A stretch of DNA of 64,000 bases from Alnus glutinosa (Eukaryota > Streptophyta > Magnoliopsida > Fagales > Betulaceae), in assembly GCF_958979055.1 (NCBI RefSeq), contig NC_084896.1, positions 3,720,001 through 3,784,000 on the forward strand. The letters run 5' to 3'. A program made the translations under genes and the position numbers. The notes under the pieces were generated by a model. The model had not been told where the DNA came from. It ran no database searches and saw only the letters and a list, made by a program, of their open reading frames with translations. The stretch's first letter is position 1. Every line of letters begins with the position of its first letter. This document shows, in pieces, positions 1-11,992 of this stretch.

Positions 1-601
1 ATAGGATAAAATCTCCAGTGTCTGGCAGTCTTTCCTCCATATATTGCCCATTGTTCAGTTTATGATTTCCTTGAAGCCCCTCGAACTGAGCAATTAATGA
101 GCATGTTGAAGTTTAAGGCAAATTGAGAGAATTAATTTCAATGCCCATTAATTCATTATGAATATTTTTCTGGTTGACTCCAAAGTACAAAGGCTTAATT
201 AATGAAGATGGGGAACTAATGTTCCGGGGACAAGGATCTTCTCAATTTTAAGTGAAATGGAGATGGGATATTTTATGATTATAATTTAATGTTATTACAA
301 TTAACGATGTAAATGATGTTATATTGTTTGAATTTTTGAATAATGTCGAGACAAATTTATCACGTGACATCATTTATAAACACAACAAAGTTAATTAAAT
401 CTCGACCATGGGATGAATTTTGGGTTATTCTTTGTTTTTGGTTTAAAAAAGTGTTCTGATGTGATATGTATAGACAAAAACAGTTATTGTGTTTTGAGGA
501 ATATTGTTTTGTTTATGTTTTAGACATCAAAAGTGCAAATAACTTTTGAGAGTCAAATACATGATGTAGAAATGTAATTTGAACAAAATGTGAAAATGCA
601 G
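1..601 (+). other. Intron or 5' flank of the Ole e 1-like gene
   Basis: AT-rich sequence with no convincing coding exon. The reading frame of the downstream exon is closed by a TGA at 580-582, and a splice acceptor (TGCAG, AG at 600-601) follows. This stretch is therefore best read as intron. The first exon, with the start codon and signal peptide, was not found and probably lies left of the window. Confidence 0.5.
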
Positions 602-2354
602 GAATTAAAGTTACACTCTCCTGTGCCAACAGTGAGGGGCAAGTGACACTGTCAAGGCAAGAGACTACAAATTGGTTGGGAAGCTATGTTCTGAAATTTG
701 ATGGTGCCCCGGACTTGAACGGTTGTTATGCCCAGGTTTCAGGGAGTGGACAAGGTTCAGAGGGTTGTGCTGCTGCTGCTGGTCCTGCCCAAAATCTTAG
801 ACTTATGTTTAGGATGTTTGGCATGGAGATGTACACAGTGGATCCTTTGCTGTCTCAGCCAGCTCAGCCCATGTCATTCTGCCCAAGGTCAGCTAACCCG
901 GTGCCCGCACCGGTAGCACCAGAAGCACCGGCAGCACCGGCAGCACCAGAAGCACCGGCAGCACCGGTAGCGGGACCGGCAAGGTCTCCTCCGCCTTTCA
1001 GGCTTCCGCCACTGCCTGGATTGCCTCCACTGCCTCCATTGCCACCACTGCCTCCACTGCCACCGCTGCCCTTCTTGGAAGCTTCAGCATGCCCACATGA
1101 GTAAGTTGGATCGTTACATCAAGGCTATTAGCTAATTTGTTTGGTTACAATGCTACACTATACCACTTCCCTGTAGGAATTGAAACCCAAATAATATTCC
1201 TGCCTCAATATATATCGCCTCTAGCCTCGTGGCCCGTGGGCAAGTGAACTCACACGTTCGTCAGGCTTCCAAGCACGTGTTAGTGATGCACATGTGTAAG
1301 CCTCCATGGCTGTGCTCTAGCATCACCTTTTGTTGATAGTCTTGTGACATATAAATAAATCGAAAACAGGCCTTTACAGTCAGAACCCACAAAGCAATAT
1401 ATCAATGGGACTCGTGAATTCGTAACATCATTAATTCTAGAGCTTCACGAGGAACTTGTCACATAAATTTTCCTTTAGTTGTTTTCTCTTAGTTGGCTAG
1501 GACATGCATTCTGCCTACTGCCTAGAGCTTTTTAATAAGTTCTTATTTCTCATGATTTATACAGGTTGATTTAGCATATTGTAAGTGATTTTTATAGGAA
1601 GCCACTTAAAACACGTCAAGTCAGTTCGTGTAAATTAAATGTGTGTGATAAATGAGTGTACGTAAAGAACAGCATTACTCTTTTCTTATTAGCGTTTATA
1701 TGTTTGACTTGAGATCTATGCAACCGATATGTGACGGTTACGAAAATCATATTCTTTAGTAAGCTGCGCGCACAATTACATGAGGTTATTTCTCAGAAAA
1801 ATGTTTGGGGTATTATGGATTTTACTACAATCCCTTCACAAACACATGATAAATCTAATTATTTAATGGCTGACGTAGTAAGTGTCACGTCAGTTTGTAT
1901 GGTCTTATTGCCTATAACCATACAAAAACGGACTTAGACGGGCCTCAATATTGCATGATTATTGACCCACTAATGGTTTTTGTGGTTCGACAGCAATTGG
2001 ACAATGCCGGAGTACAAATGCTACTGGAGGGCGGTGAACCCAGACACAAAGGTAGGGGTTACCTTCGGTTTGCTTGCAGCTAGGCGATATGGGACAGACA
2101 TGACACTGTGGCAAGGCCTGCAAGGAAGAGGAGACCTCTACAGGACGCTTCTAAGGGAAGGGACCACTGCCTTTCTCAACTCTTACAATAGCCTTCACTT
2201 TCCTTACAATGCAATTGGTGTGGTCCAACACATGAACTGGGCCTTGATGGGCTCCCCTCGAAGTGCCCTCCTCACGGCTCTCCGGTTCAAGAGGGCCAAT
2301 TCTGGTTCCGGTTCTAGCAATACCGTCACTTGCAAGTTCACCCCTTGCAAGTGA
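602..2354 (+). CDS. Secreted Ole e 1-like, proline-rich cell-wall protein with PDF1-like C-terminal domain (5'-partial)
   Basis: Two exons are visible: 602-1100, then 1994-2354 ending in TGA. The intron 1101-1993 (GTAAGT to CAG) splits a codon in phase 2 and restores the frame from CPH into DNWTMPEYKCYWR. The first exon begins with a Pollen Ole e 1-type core (VTLSCANSEGQ, FDGAPDLNGCYAQV). It continues into an Ala-Pro block of arabinogalactan-like character and then PPLP repeats. The second exon is a globular domain with YKCYW, REGTTAFLNSYN and RFKRANSG, which resembles the C-terminus of PROTODERMAL FACTOR 1-type wall proteins. The architecture also recalls Arabidopsis FOCL1, but I cannot test that. 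The likely role is structural, in the wall or cuticle; this is inference. AATAAA at about 2443 is a plausible poly(A) signal. The start codon and signal peptide are outside or unrecognised. Confidence 0.75.
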
Positions 2355-2887
2355 TTCATCGCTCGATCGACATTATAGAAACTACTAGATTCTTGACATT
2401 ACGAGTTATTATTGTTATTTGTTCTGTATTTTATTAAGTTAAAATAAAGGAATATGGTATTTGACAAAGTTTTAATCCCAACTTAATTTATTAAATTTGC
2501 ATCAATTTTTAGAGCACGTGATTCTTACATGTACAGTTAAAAATGCATGTGAGAGAATATTTTAAAAAACCATAATAAAGATAATCGCTATTAATTAGCA
2601 ATTACCTATAGAGAACCCCTTTAAATAACTGTTGATAAATATTAATTAAATAATTTAATTTACATTTTTCTATCAGTTTTATCTTTTGAGATAAATGGTA
2701 ATTTAATAAGTGAGTTCGAACTTTGTCTTCGTTGTTCAACTCTCCATTTTAAATAAAACGTTTACGCGTTGGGCTTCATTTTTTAAGAGGGAGTGTAAGA
2801 AATTAAATGGTTAAATTTATCATTTTCTATCAACTTAAACTTTAAGATAAATGGTAATTTAACAACCTTAATGTTAACACGAGGTAA
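2355..2887. other. 3' UTR and AT-rich spacer
   Basis: Contains the AATAAA-like poly(A) signal near 2443. It also holds two diverged copies of a short AT-rich motif (GATAAATGGTAATTTAA, near 2691 and 2840). No gene is seen. Confidence 0.4.
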
Positions 2888-3139
2888 GGGTGTACATGTG
2901 GATGCGGATATCACTTTTAGATATCTGCATCCGCGTTGTTTTTTTACTATCTTCATCCATGTGGTTATTAAGTGTGATTATTATCCGATATCCACAAATA
3001 GGCATTGGGCCTACTTTAAACAATTTTAAAAATAGTTTTGCCCGGTTTTTAGTCTTTTGGGCTTGTTTTGAAAATATAATGCAACACCAAAAGTATGTAG
3101 AACCGAAAAAAAAAAAAAAAATTATGGATACGACTTCAA

Positions 3140-3192
<53 letters not shown>

Positions 3193-3617
3193 ACATGATT
3201 CAATGAGCATAACAATCAAGCCAGCAAACATTAAAAAAATAAATAAATAAATTACAAATTTAACATTAAAAAAAAATAATGTTACAAATTAATAACATAA
3301 AAAACTAAATTGTCTAAATATAACACATTCACAAGTGAATATTGATGGTGTTGTGTTGTGTTTGTATGCGATGTAGTTATTAACCACATCTATATACCTT
3401 TAAAACCGTTATTTGCACATGCGGATAGTAGCTTTTGTTAAATGCATCCGCATTCGCGGATAGTGGATAACTGGTAGGTGCGGATAGTGGATACATGCAG
3501 TTAATGCAGATAGTAGTTTTTGTTAAATGCATTTGCATCCGCATGCGCGGATAGTGGATAACTGATAGGTGCGGATATCAGATTCATGCGGTTAATATCC
3601 ACATGCGTGTACACCCC
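2888..3617. mobile_element. Non-autonomous DNA transposon-like element with GGGTGTACA termini
   Basis: The left end GGGTGTACATGTGGATG is roughly inverted at the right end, CACATGCGTGTACACCCC. Subterminal GCGGATAT/GCGGATAGTGG words recur many times at 2900-2940 and 3415-3600, as in hAT-type non-autonomous elements. The centre holds an A-rich tract and a long TA microsatellite. I see no transposase and no certain target-site duplication. The family assignment is inference. Confidence 0.5.
3145..3189. repeat. (TA)n microsatellite
   Basis: About 22 uninterrupted TA dinucleotides inside the GGGTGTACA-ended element. The apparent IYIYIY reading frame across it is not a gene. Confidence 0.95.
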
Positions 3618-3623
3618 TAATGC

Positions 3624-4474
3624 TAGGCTTGACAATTTTTGATATGACCCGCAAACTCGACACGAACACGACACGAAAAAACTGGGTTTGGACCCGTTTA
3701 TGACCTGATTATAATTGTGTTTGGCGGGTCAACCCCTAAAAAACAAAAGGGGAAAACTTCAAGAAAGAAAGTGAAACGCTAAAAGCTTGAAATCTAAGAT
3801 TATGATTTGCTGAAACGAACCTTAGGTCCCTGTCCCTAGCTAGCCAGAAATTACTAAAGGCTTAACCTGCGCCGGAGGGACCATCCTGGGCCACTGGAGG
3901 CAACAAAACTGGAACCTGCAAGGGAGGAGAACCGAAGACAGACCTACGACCGCCGGAGGAGCTTGACTCGCCCTCAGAAGATGACAGACCCACGATCGAT
4001 GGAAGAGCTTCCGTTTGATTCAAAACCGAAACCGGCAAGGGAGGAGAACCGAAAACAGACCCACGTCTGATTCACGACCATAAAAGCTTGACCCACAACT
4101 CGCATCTCTTTTCTTTTCAATTTTTTGTTTTCACTTTCACGCACGCCTCCTTCAGACTTTGGTTCTTCTTTCACGCCTCCTTTGATGAATCAACTTTCAC
4201 GTAGCCTCATAGTCTCATGAATCAACCTGTTTTCAGAGCTTAATCGTGTTGATTTAGGTGAATTTTTCATTAATCGACCTGTTGTTAGCTCTTGTATTGG
4301 TTTTGTTTTGATAAACATTGGGTTCTCTGAACAATCGGGGTTTGATTGAAAGTATATGTGTTACTCGGGTCGTGTTCGGGTTCCAAAATTCAATCCGATT
4401 GTTAGACCGAATTGTGTAATCGGGTCAGTCGGGTCGACACGAACTAGACCCACCGACCCGAATTGCCAAGCCTA
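3624..4474. mobile_element. 851-bp TIR element (TAGGCTTG-RCAATT ends), hAT-like MITE
   Basis: The left terminus TAGGCTTGACAATT and the right terminus AATTGCCAAGCCTA are inverted repeats. Subterminal GACCCG/CGGGTC and CGACACGAAC words occur at both ends in opposite orientation. This is a pattern typical of plant hAT non-autonomous elements. Flanks CCTAATGC and CCTAACTA give only a partial 8-bp duplication match. No coding capacity is seen. Confidence 0.6.
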
Positions 4475-4783
4475 CCTAACTAGAGGTATATTCTTGGAAA
4501 TTGTAGCTTTATGTGGTTCTTGTATGTATTATTGAAAGAAACATACATAATAGTGGCTAATAGGACATTGAGAAGATTTTGAATTTATATATGATGGACG
4601 GTGATGGGATCAGAAAATTGGAGCTTACATACATAATGTACGTTGGCTGTAGTAGACAAAATTCATCCTTGCCTTTTTTTCACTGGACGAGAATCTGATC
4701 AGGCAAGAGAGCTAAAAAATAATGGCCATTGGACTCTTATAAGATCGTCTGTCGCAGCTAAAAATAGTTATTCTAGCAAGGAC

Positions 4784-4957
4784 GCCCTCGTGGATTCATC
4801 AGCTTTAGCATGAAAGCAGAAGACAATTCGTGGAATAAATAGGCCAGATTTGTGCTTGCACACGTACTTTGCCCTCGTGGATTCATCAGCTTTAGCATGA
4901 AAGCAGAAGACAATTCGTGGAATAAATAGGCCAGATTTGGGCTTGCACACGTACTTT
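4784..4957. repeat. 87-bp tandem duplication
   Basis: Two nearly identical 87-bp units, 4784-4870 and 4871-4957. Each begins GCCCTCGTGGATTCATC and ends CACGTACTTT. I count one clear difference (T/G) between them. The minus strand stays open across both copies only because 87 is divisible by three. Confidence 0.9.
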
Positions 4958-7303
4958 GGTTGAAGGGTCATCGACTTCTTGATCCAATCGGAAACGGAAC
5001 AACTTGCCGGAGTTCAATCAATCACACTTTTTTCTTAATTTTCTTCTTGGGTCATGGATATCTGTTGGTATATATGTTTGTGATCACATGGTGAATATAT
5101 TGCTATATCATTTAAAACTGAATAATGCTTTATATATACCACATTTTTATATTTTTTTATACAATGCCAACGTGATAATGGCAGCCAACCTTTTGAATTT
5201 TATTTATTTATCTTTTATAATACTCTTTAAAAGCTTTAAAAATACACATATAGCAGTATACTAACCTTTCTAATTCTTTGAAAGGTTTATCTAAAATATT
5301 CCCGATACCCAGAGTCTTGATAGTTAGCTCTTGACCTTCCGGTTCAAAAACAATGCTGACAAGATGTGCAGTTGCTGATCACTCGAAATGTAATTGTGAA
5401 AGATTTTGTTGAAATTAAGATAGTAATAAAATAGTAATACAATGATTTTTAACTACGTTTATAATCTCAATGTAGTATTAATTAATTTTTTATTTAAGCA
5501 TATATTTTGTATGATATTGTTGACCTAGCCACCAATTTTGATTTCTCATTTTATTAATTAAAATTAACGTGACACTATACATAGATGCAACAAATTGAAC
5601 AAAACAAAATAAATCAAAAGGAAAGGATCCAATTCCTCGGGTTGCTGCATCGTAGGAGCCATCTAATATATTATTAAATGCTCTAGTACTAGAAAATTCA
5701 ATGCTTGTCTTTCTCCAATTTGGCCCATTAGATTGCTGATGATCAATTCTCTAGGATTGTTTTCAAACATATTTTAAACTTGACTCTTAAAACTATCTAA
5801 AACATAAATCGCATCACAATGTGAATTGTACCACATAGCATCCTACCCTAGCCTGGCTAACAAACGCAGCACATAGGCAACATGCATGCATAAGAGTAAA
5901 TTTGGAAGTTCTTCGTATGTTATTTTTGTGTTCTTAAAAAAAATGAAGTGATTTTTAAGATAAAATTTGATCAAAATTTAATAGTGATAAATTAGAAGTT
6001 CAATGATAATTTTAAAAGCCACATCAGTTTTTGAGAGACAAAATTTTTTTTTAGCATTGCTCGCGTGCATAATAGAGTCGATCATAAAGTAGTTATTTAT
6101 TTATTTATTATTATTTCTTTTTTAAAAGATTAGGAAAAACATTTGTTTTGGTATCTCTGAAATTTACAAGAAATTCAATTTTTATTTTTCCATATCATTT
6201 AAAGATTGCAATCATGGCTCGATCAGCAAGGAAACGATAGATTGCAATCGCGACAAGACACGTGCATAATTAAACCCTAATTAAGACACCTTGTGTCATT
6301 AAGCAAGATTCTGGAATTTATCAGTAAACAGAGACACACTAACTAAAGATTTTTGACTTTTTATTGTTCCTGTGCATAATAATGTTGAATAATATGAAAT
6401 CGAAAAATAGAGCAAAAAAAAAATTGAGACATAGATTTATGTAGCTCGACAATGTACTTACGTTCATAAAAGAGTGGCTATATTTCTGTATATGAATTAG
6501 AATTGCAGTATAACATATTTATAAGAAAACTCTAGCTAATTGTACGAACGTATTTTGAAAAACTTCAAAATACTCTATACCATACCGCGGGATGTTGTTT
6601 CCGCACCCCCACAACCTTTTCATCCCCAGTCCAACATAAATTTAATTATGCGCAATGAGCCAGTTGTCGGAGCGGTATTTCTCATTACCTTATGTCTGAA
6701 ACAATATGAACTATTTGTTTCAATACTTTCAAGTTATCATTATAGTCATGCAGTGAAAGTCATCTAATTAGCTGCATATGGTTTCCTTATCCAATATTGG
6801 CTTATCAAAGGACTTAAATGTAACAACATATAAATAATTTCGGGTTTTGATTACGACTTTTTAAATGTTATGGACTAAATTGAAACCTTTTATGGGACCA
6901 GAATAAGTGTTCGATCAGTCAATCATACGTGAATCAACCTGCTTGGACAAAACACTTCCAAAAGACTTTTCCTTTAAGGCTTTCAATGGGACGATAATAT
7001 AATATGTTAGGACATTATTTAATTTAAAAGTTTAAATTAACTTACGATAGAATATTTTAAAAGTAAGACTTCATTGTTTTTTTCACATAAACGTGTATAT
7101 TCAATTCGGGTGAGAATTCATTTTCATGTGTTGAGTTTAAGTTATGTCAATATATATATATAGATATAGGTATAAGATTATAAATGTTAATTTTAACTCA
7201 ATTCATTTAACTAATTAAGCAAATTAAACCCCTTAACTATAACCCTTCTTCTGACTGGCATTATTGCAATATCTTTGCTTATTAAGGTTTGATTGTTTAG
7301 ACC
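4958..7303. other. AT-rich intergenic region upstream of the dirigent gene
   Basis: No exon, RNA gene or bounded element is recognised. The short open frames here lack codon structure and similarity to known families. The last several hundred bases presumably carry the promoter of the dirigent gene. Confidence 0.4.
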
Positions 7304-7308
7304 ATGGC

Positions 7309-7316
7309 TATAAAAA
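7309..7316 (+). promoter_or_regulatory. TATA box of the dirigent gene
   Basis: CTATAAAAAG lies 69-76 bp upstream of the preferred start codon at 7385. A start of transcription about 30 bp downstream would leave a 40-50 bp leader. The upstream ATG at 7304 precedes this TATA box, so it would not be in such a transcript. Confidence 0.55.
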
Positions 7317-7384
7317 GCTCATCTCTCATGTTTCTCATGCACAGTGAGAGAAGGGCCAGAGAATTCAGCAAGGAATTAAGCATA

Positions 7385-7954
7385 ATGAAACTCATGAGAG
7401 TGAACTTCGTATCCTTTTGCGCTTTGCTTCTTTGCATGGTCACCATAGCCTTGCTCCGCCAGTACTGCACAATGCCACTACTTCCTTATCACATGTTGGA
7501 GAAGGAGACGGTCCTCCACTTCTTCTTGCACGACACGCCCGGCGGCAGCAGCCCCAGCGCGGTCCGGGTGGTCCAAGCCAACGGCACGGCGCATAACACA
7601 TCGCTGACGCCATTTGGCACGGTTTGGGTCGTGGACGATCCTTTGACAGAGGGTCCCGACCCCAAATCAACGATCCTCGGCAACTCGCGTGGTGTGTATG
7701 TGTCGGCGGGGCAGGACGAGTTGATGCTTGTTGCTTACCTTGATTTTGGGTTCACCAGCGGGGAGTTCAACGGTAGCTCCCTCAGCGTGCTTTCTAGGAA
7801 TACGGTGACGCAGATTGAGAGGGAGTTTGCCGTGGTTGGCGGGCGCGGAAAGTTTAGGATGGCTAGAGGGTTTGCCAACCTTAAGTGTATTTTCTTCAAT
7901 GAAAGCAACGGCGATTCCATTGTAGAGTACACAATGGTGGTGAGGCATTACTGA
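7385..7954 (+). CDS. Dirigent protein
   Basis: Single-exon gene for 189 aa, the usual dirigent length. Dirigent proteins are secreted beta-barrel proteins that control stereochemistry of phenoxy-radical coupling in lignan and lignin-type pathways. Residues 8-24 are a hydrophobic signal segment. The conserved family motifs follow in order: HFFLHDTPGG (45-54), FGTVWVVDDPLTEGPD (77-92), RGVYVSAGQDEL (102-113), FGFTSGEFNGSSLSVLSRN (121-139), AVVGGRGKFRMARG and the terminal VRHY. N-x-S/T sites (N66, N71, N129 among others) suggest glycosylation. The frame is open upstream to an ATG at 7304. I chose 7385 because a TATA box lies between the two and because it starts a clean signal peptide. The pattern fits the DIR-b/d type of uncharacterised substrate; that assignment is inference. 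Confidence 0.92.
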   Translation: MKLMRVNFVSFCALLLCMVTIALLRQYCTMPLLPYHMLEKETVLHFFLHDTPGGSSPSAVRVVQANGTAHNTSLTPFGTVWVVDDPLTEGPDPKSTILGNSRGVYVSAGQDELMLVAYLDFGFTSGEFNGSSLSVLSRNTVTQIEREFAVVGGRGKFRMARGFANLKCIFFNESNGDSIVEYTMVVRHY

Positions 7955-8888
7955 GAAGAAGAAAAAAACAAATGTTTTCTCTTCTTTCCTCTTCTCACTC
8001 AGAAATTCTTGATCACGATAAAGAATTTAACCCATTATACCGAGAGGACTTGATTAAGAAGAGGCTTATCTTTTCAGCAATTAATGCTCAGTTTAGTTGA
8101 TTTTGTTTTGGGTTAGGCGTTTAGCTGGATATGATCATCAGTTTGTATCTCTTGTTTTCTTTGGTTAATAAGATTCATCAAAGAACAAACGGATGACTTA
8201 TTGTGTGTTTTCTAGTTGTAATCTTTGGCGGTTGTCATATGTACTGCACGGGAAAATCTTACAAATGTCACTGATCATATAATTAAAAAATGCCAAGTTT
8301 GTTTTATTTGTTCTATTTTTGTTGAAACAAGTGGCTCATATTCTCAATATCATAAAGAGTAATACGAGAGTACTAATGGAATAGCCAGTTGGCCAAGTGG
8401 AGCGTATTTTGAAGTTTTTCATATGTGTCCGTAAATAAAGGTTTTGTTATAAATATGTTATGTTGTAATCTTCACTCAATATTAAATATAGCCGCATTCC
8501 TACTGTAAACGTAGGCATATTGCCGAATGACGATAACAACAATTTTTATCAAATAACTTGAAAAATAAAAAATAAAAACTCGATCTTTTGATCACATAAT
8601 AAATATCTTGATAGAAAAAAATGGTAACAAAATGGGGGCAACTTATATGTAATGAGACCCCCAGATTTTATGCTTTCACGTTTTTTAATATCGATCAGAC
8701 CCCAATTTTTAATTTAATGAAATTGAGACATGTATTTTGAATTTTTGTAAATTAATCGACATTTTTGTAGTATTTTCCATCAAATAGATGACAAAAAGGA
8801 CATAAAAAATATGAATATACTCATCATATCAAAAAATAAAAATAAAAAATAAAAATTAAGGCGGTGTACGTAGTGATATATAGCACCC
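7955..8888. other. 3' UTR and AT-rich spacer
   Basis: Downstream of the dirigent stop codon. AATAAG near 8168 could serve for polyadenylation. The rest is AT-rich with no recognisable gene or bounded repeat. Confidence 0.4.
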
Positions 8889-10058
8889 AATACATGCTAT
8901 ATAACCTTATCCACCATCTAGGGAAATATCTCCTCCGGCGATTTTTTCCTCTGAAGGCAAACATCGTGTTTTTTCCTTTGCGGGAGAGGAAGGCTCGAGG
9001 CTCTTCGTCTCCCTCTCCCGGTGGTGTGTTTCCTTTGTTAGTGGTTAGTTCCTCAGCTTTTTGAGCTGTAGGGTTTTTGTTCCCCCGGTTTGATCCGGTT
9101 GGGGTTGTTGTTCACCTAGCCCTTGGGCTATGGTGGTTTGTGATTTGTTTGGCTCAGGCTTGAAGTCCCAACGCTTGTTGTTCCGGTTGGGAGAGTGGCC
9201 GGTTTGTGTGTCGTAGCCGGAGTGTTTTTGGCCGGTCTCCTCTTGTTTTTTTTTTTTGTTTTTTTTTTTGTTTTGTTTTTTTTTTTTTTCTGATTTTTGA
9301 TGCCAGATCTACGCACGTCCGCCGATTTCTACTACACACGTGCCCCTCAGCCGAGTTCTCCGTCGCCGTCTGCCCCTGCTGCCGGTCGCACAGGCCACGC
9401 AGTTTGTCGGAGTTCGGCGCGTAGCCTGCACGCGCCAGAGAGTCCTCTGCTCTTTGGTGCGCGTGACGTCCACGTTCCGCGATTTTCGGGCCTTGCACGG
9501 TGGGGATGGGGCCTCCGGCAGCTGATCTTCGGCTGGGTGGTACTGGTGATGGCGCGTGTTTCCCACGCGCCGTCGTCTCCGGCGGAGTTCGCCTCTGTTT
9601 TCTTCTGCCGGCACTTGCGATGGTGTTTCCTGTTTGGGTCTTCTGTTTCGGTTTACCTCAGTAATTTTTAGACATTATGGGACTGTTTGATGGCTTTTTT
9701 GCTAGATCTGCCTTTTTTATTTGTAATCGGTTGTGCTTTATTGTTTAAAGAGGCTTAAAGTTTACTTCTTGTAATGTTTATTTATTATTTGGGTAGCTGT
9801 TGTTTATGTATATTCTTGATCTTTCTCACAGTCTATCTTATTTGATAGGCTGTTTTAAGTCAGGTTTTCCTGACTTAGTGGGTGGAGTTTCTATATCTCT
9901 AGTCACAGTAGAGCCTACGGGCAGTGATTTTTGCCTTCGGGCATGTATGAGTTCCTATTGTATTTCTTTTGGCCTTTGGGTCAGTTGTATTCCCTTTTGG
10001 GACTCATATTCAGTAATGAAATCTTCAGTTTCTTTTCAAAAAAAATACATGCTATATA
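8889..10058 (+). mobile_element. Short retrotransposed insert with perfect 15-bp TSD and poly(A) tail
   Basis: AATACATGCTATATA occurs at 8889-8903 and again at 10044-10058. It brackets a 1,140-bp insert (8904-10043) that ends in a poly(A) run. A long target duplication plus A-tail is the signature of target-primed reverse transcription, meaning a LINE, SINE or processed transcript. The 5' part is GC-rich (8990-9600) and differs sharply from the AT-rich flanks. The 3' part resembles the 3' tail of plant LINEs (AGTAATGAAATCTTCAG before the A-run). No reverse transcriptase or intact ORF is present. It is either a non-autonomous LINE derivative or an unrecognised retrocopy. Confidence 0.75.
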
Positions 10059-10300
10059 TATAGTTATGGTTGGGTTGTCAGTTGTCACTCAGCTACACAA
10101 TCTCCACACGCGGTCGTGGATTGGATGACAATATCCAGCATTGGTCGTGGCTAGGTCGTCACCCAACCACAAGGTTATGGTTGGGCACCGAACCATGCGG
10201 TTGTGGCATGTTTGAGTGCTGTCACCTAGCATGGCCACATGGTTGGTTCTTAGCCACGGTTACCCAAGCGAAATATGATATGTTTACAACTCCTAACAAC
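10059..10300. other. GGTYGTGG-rich degenerate repeat stretch
   Basis: Repeated words such as GGTCGTGG, GGTTATGG and GGTTGTGG, with inverse forms (ACCACA, AACCATG). It looks like the remains of a low-complexity or subterminal transposon repeat. No boundaries are resolved. Confidence 0.3.
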
Positions 10301-10303
10301 TTT

Positions 10304-10343
<40 letters not shown>
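10301..10343. repeat. Homopolymer T23-A20
   Basis: A run of about 23 T directly followed by about 20 A, a self-complementary 43-bp palindrome. Read length there is likely unreliable. Confidence 0.9.
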
Positions 10344-10344
<1 letters not shown>

Positions 10345-11992
10345 CAAACATTAGATATGTAAGATTCACATGTAGAAAAACAGATCCAATAGTTAGTTTG
10401 AAAAAAGTTGTTGAAGTTGTACAAGAGTTGTACAATAATCATTTCTCTACCCAAGCTCGACCACCTTTTTTGTAGGGGAATAATTATACTTTCCTGTTAT
10501 TTATGTTATTTCTTTGATAAAAAAAAAAAAAAAAAAATACTAACGGGTTCTTCATTTATAAATATTTAAATCATAGGTCTTGATTTCATTAAATTGAAAA
10601 TTGGAATCTCAATGTTAAAAAACAAGAAAGCAAGGAGGTCATGATGTAATTTTTCTATTTTCTATTTTATTTTATTTTTTTAAAGTTTTGCATAACATCT
10701 TAAACATGAAAAATGATATAGATCACTTTATTATCTCTCATCACCTAAAGCTTATGTGTTATAATCTTTCCAACCAAAAAGTATCAAATAATATGGAGAA
10801 TCATGCTTCATAAACTTTAGAGTGATGGAAGGACAGGGTACTGATGTGTAGCATTTTAATTCTTCAACATAGAAGGCGAAGTAGCTAATCTTTGCCTTAA
10901 TTTTATTTATTTATTTATTTTTGTTTTTATTAATTATTATTATTTTCTGTTTTTTGGGCAAAATAGGCTTTGCCGATCACAAGATGTGTGCTCAAAAGCT
11001 AACGCTTTATCATCCGGCCCAATTTAAAATCAAAGTGATGAGCAGAAATGAGAATGTCCAAAAGTTTTGACTGCGTATCATTGGACCGAAATCAACAGCC
11101 ATAATCAAACAGTCCGAACCCACAATTGCCCCCAAAAGCTGTTGAACTGATCATGATCAGGCTCATCGGGGGAAGTTGAACAGAGCCTCCTGGGCTCAAA
11201 ACCACTGACCCAATTAAAATTTTGTAACTTGCGGTTGTGCACATCATATCATTGATCATTCCATTCATTTTATACCAAAAATAAAGACTTACTCGCTGTT
11301 GTAAAGTGACACTTTAGCTTGGAGTCAAGCGAGACTTTAGCCCAAAAGGGTTTAAATATACTAACATGTGTGAAATGCTAGATGTATTGGTATTTTATAG
11401 TTTGGGCACTGTTTTTCACTTCACCTTTCTTTACAATTTTCTTTGTGATTGTTTTCACCTTTAGACGTAAATCATGTGTTCACCATGGACAATATTTTAT
11501 CTTAGAGAACAATGGCTTGGTTGGAACTATCATTCCCACGTATGACACCAACTGTTATACAATGACAACACATGTTGAACGTCTGATGTCGGAGACCTAC
11601 AAAAAGGCCAAGAGTTAGAATGGCGTGTTGGGTGTGACGACAAAACTATCTCAATTACTTAAGTTAGCGAGAGTAGATTTGATAAAGTGTGTGGATAAAA
11701 TGAAAGCAAGTAATGTAAAAGAGTTTGTGGCCATATGGTGAAGGGGAACCATATGGAATGTGGTGTGCGCATTCTTGCAATTTTACTATATTTTTTATGT
11801 CAACTCTAATGGCTCTTCTCCCTTACCTAGCAGGTTCGAAATGGCAGGATATTTTTTCCTTCGAGAGAGAGTACCACCAAGGACTTATTTCCTTCTTGTT
11901 AAGTCTTAGATAAGCAAGTCAATAAATAGATGGATACCATTACCTTTATAGGATTTGTTACTGTTTGGGGCATATGCAAGGGTGAAGGTTTT

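Noticed and set aside
9128..9671. Overlapping frames on both strands, up to 124 codons
   Set aside because: They sit in the GC-rich half of the short retro-insert with poly-T/poly-Lys reading. No protein family is recognisable.
11382..11913. Two frames of 78 and 62 codons suggesting small genes
   Set aside because: No domain, no coding bias and no splice partners. AT-rich spacer is the better reading.
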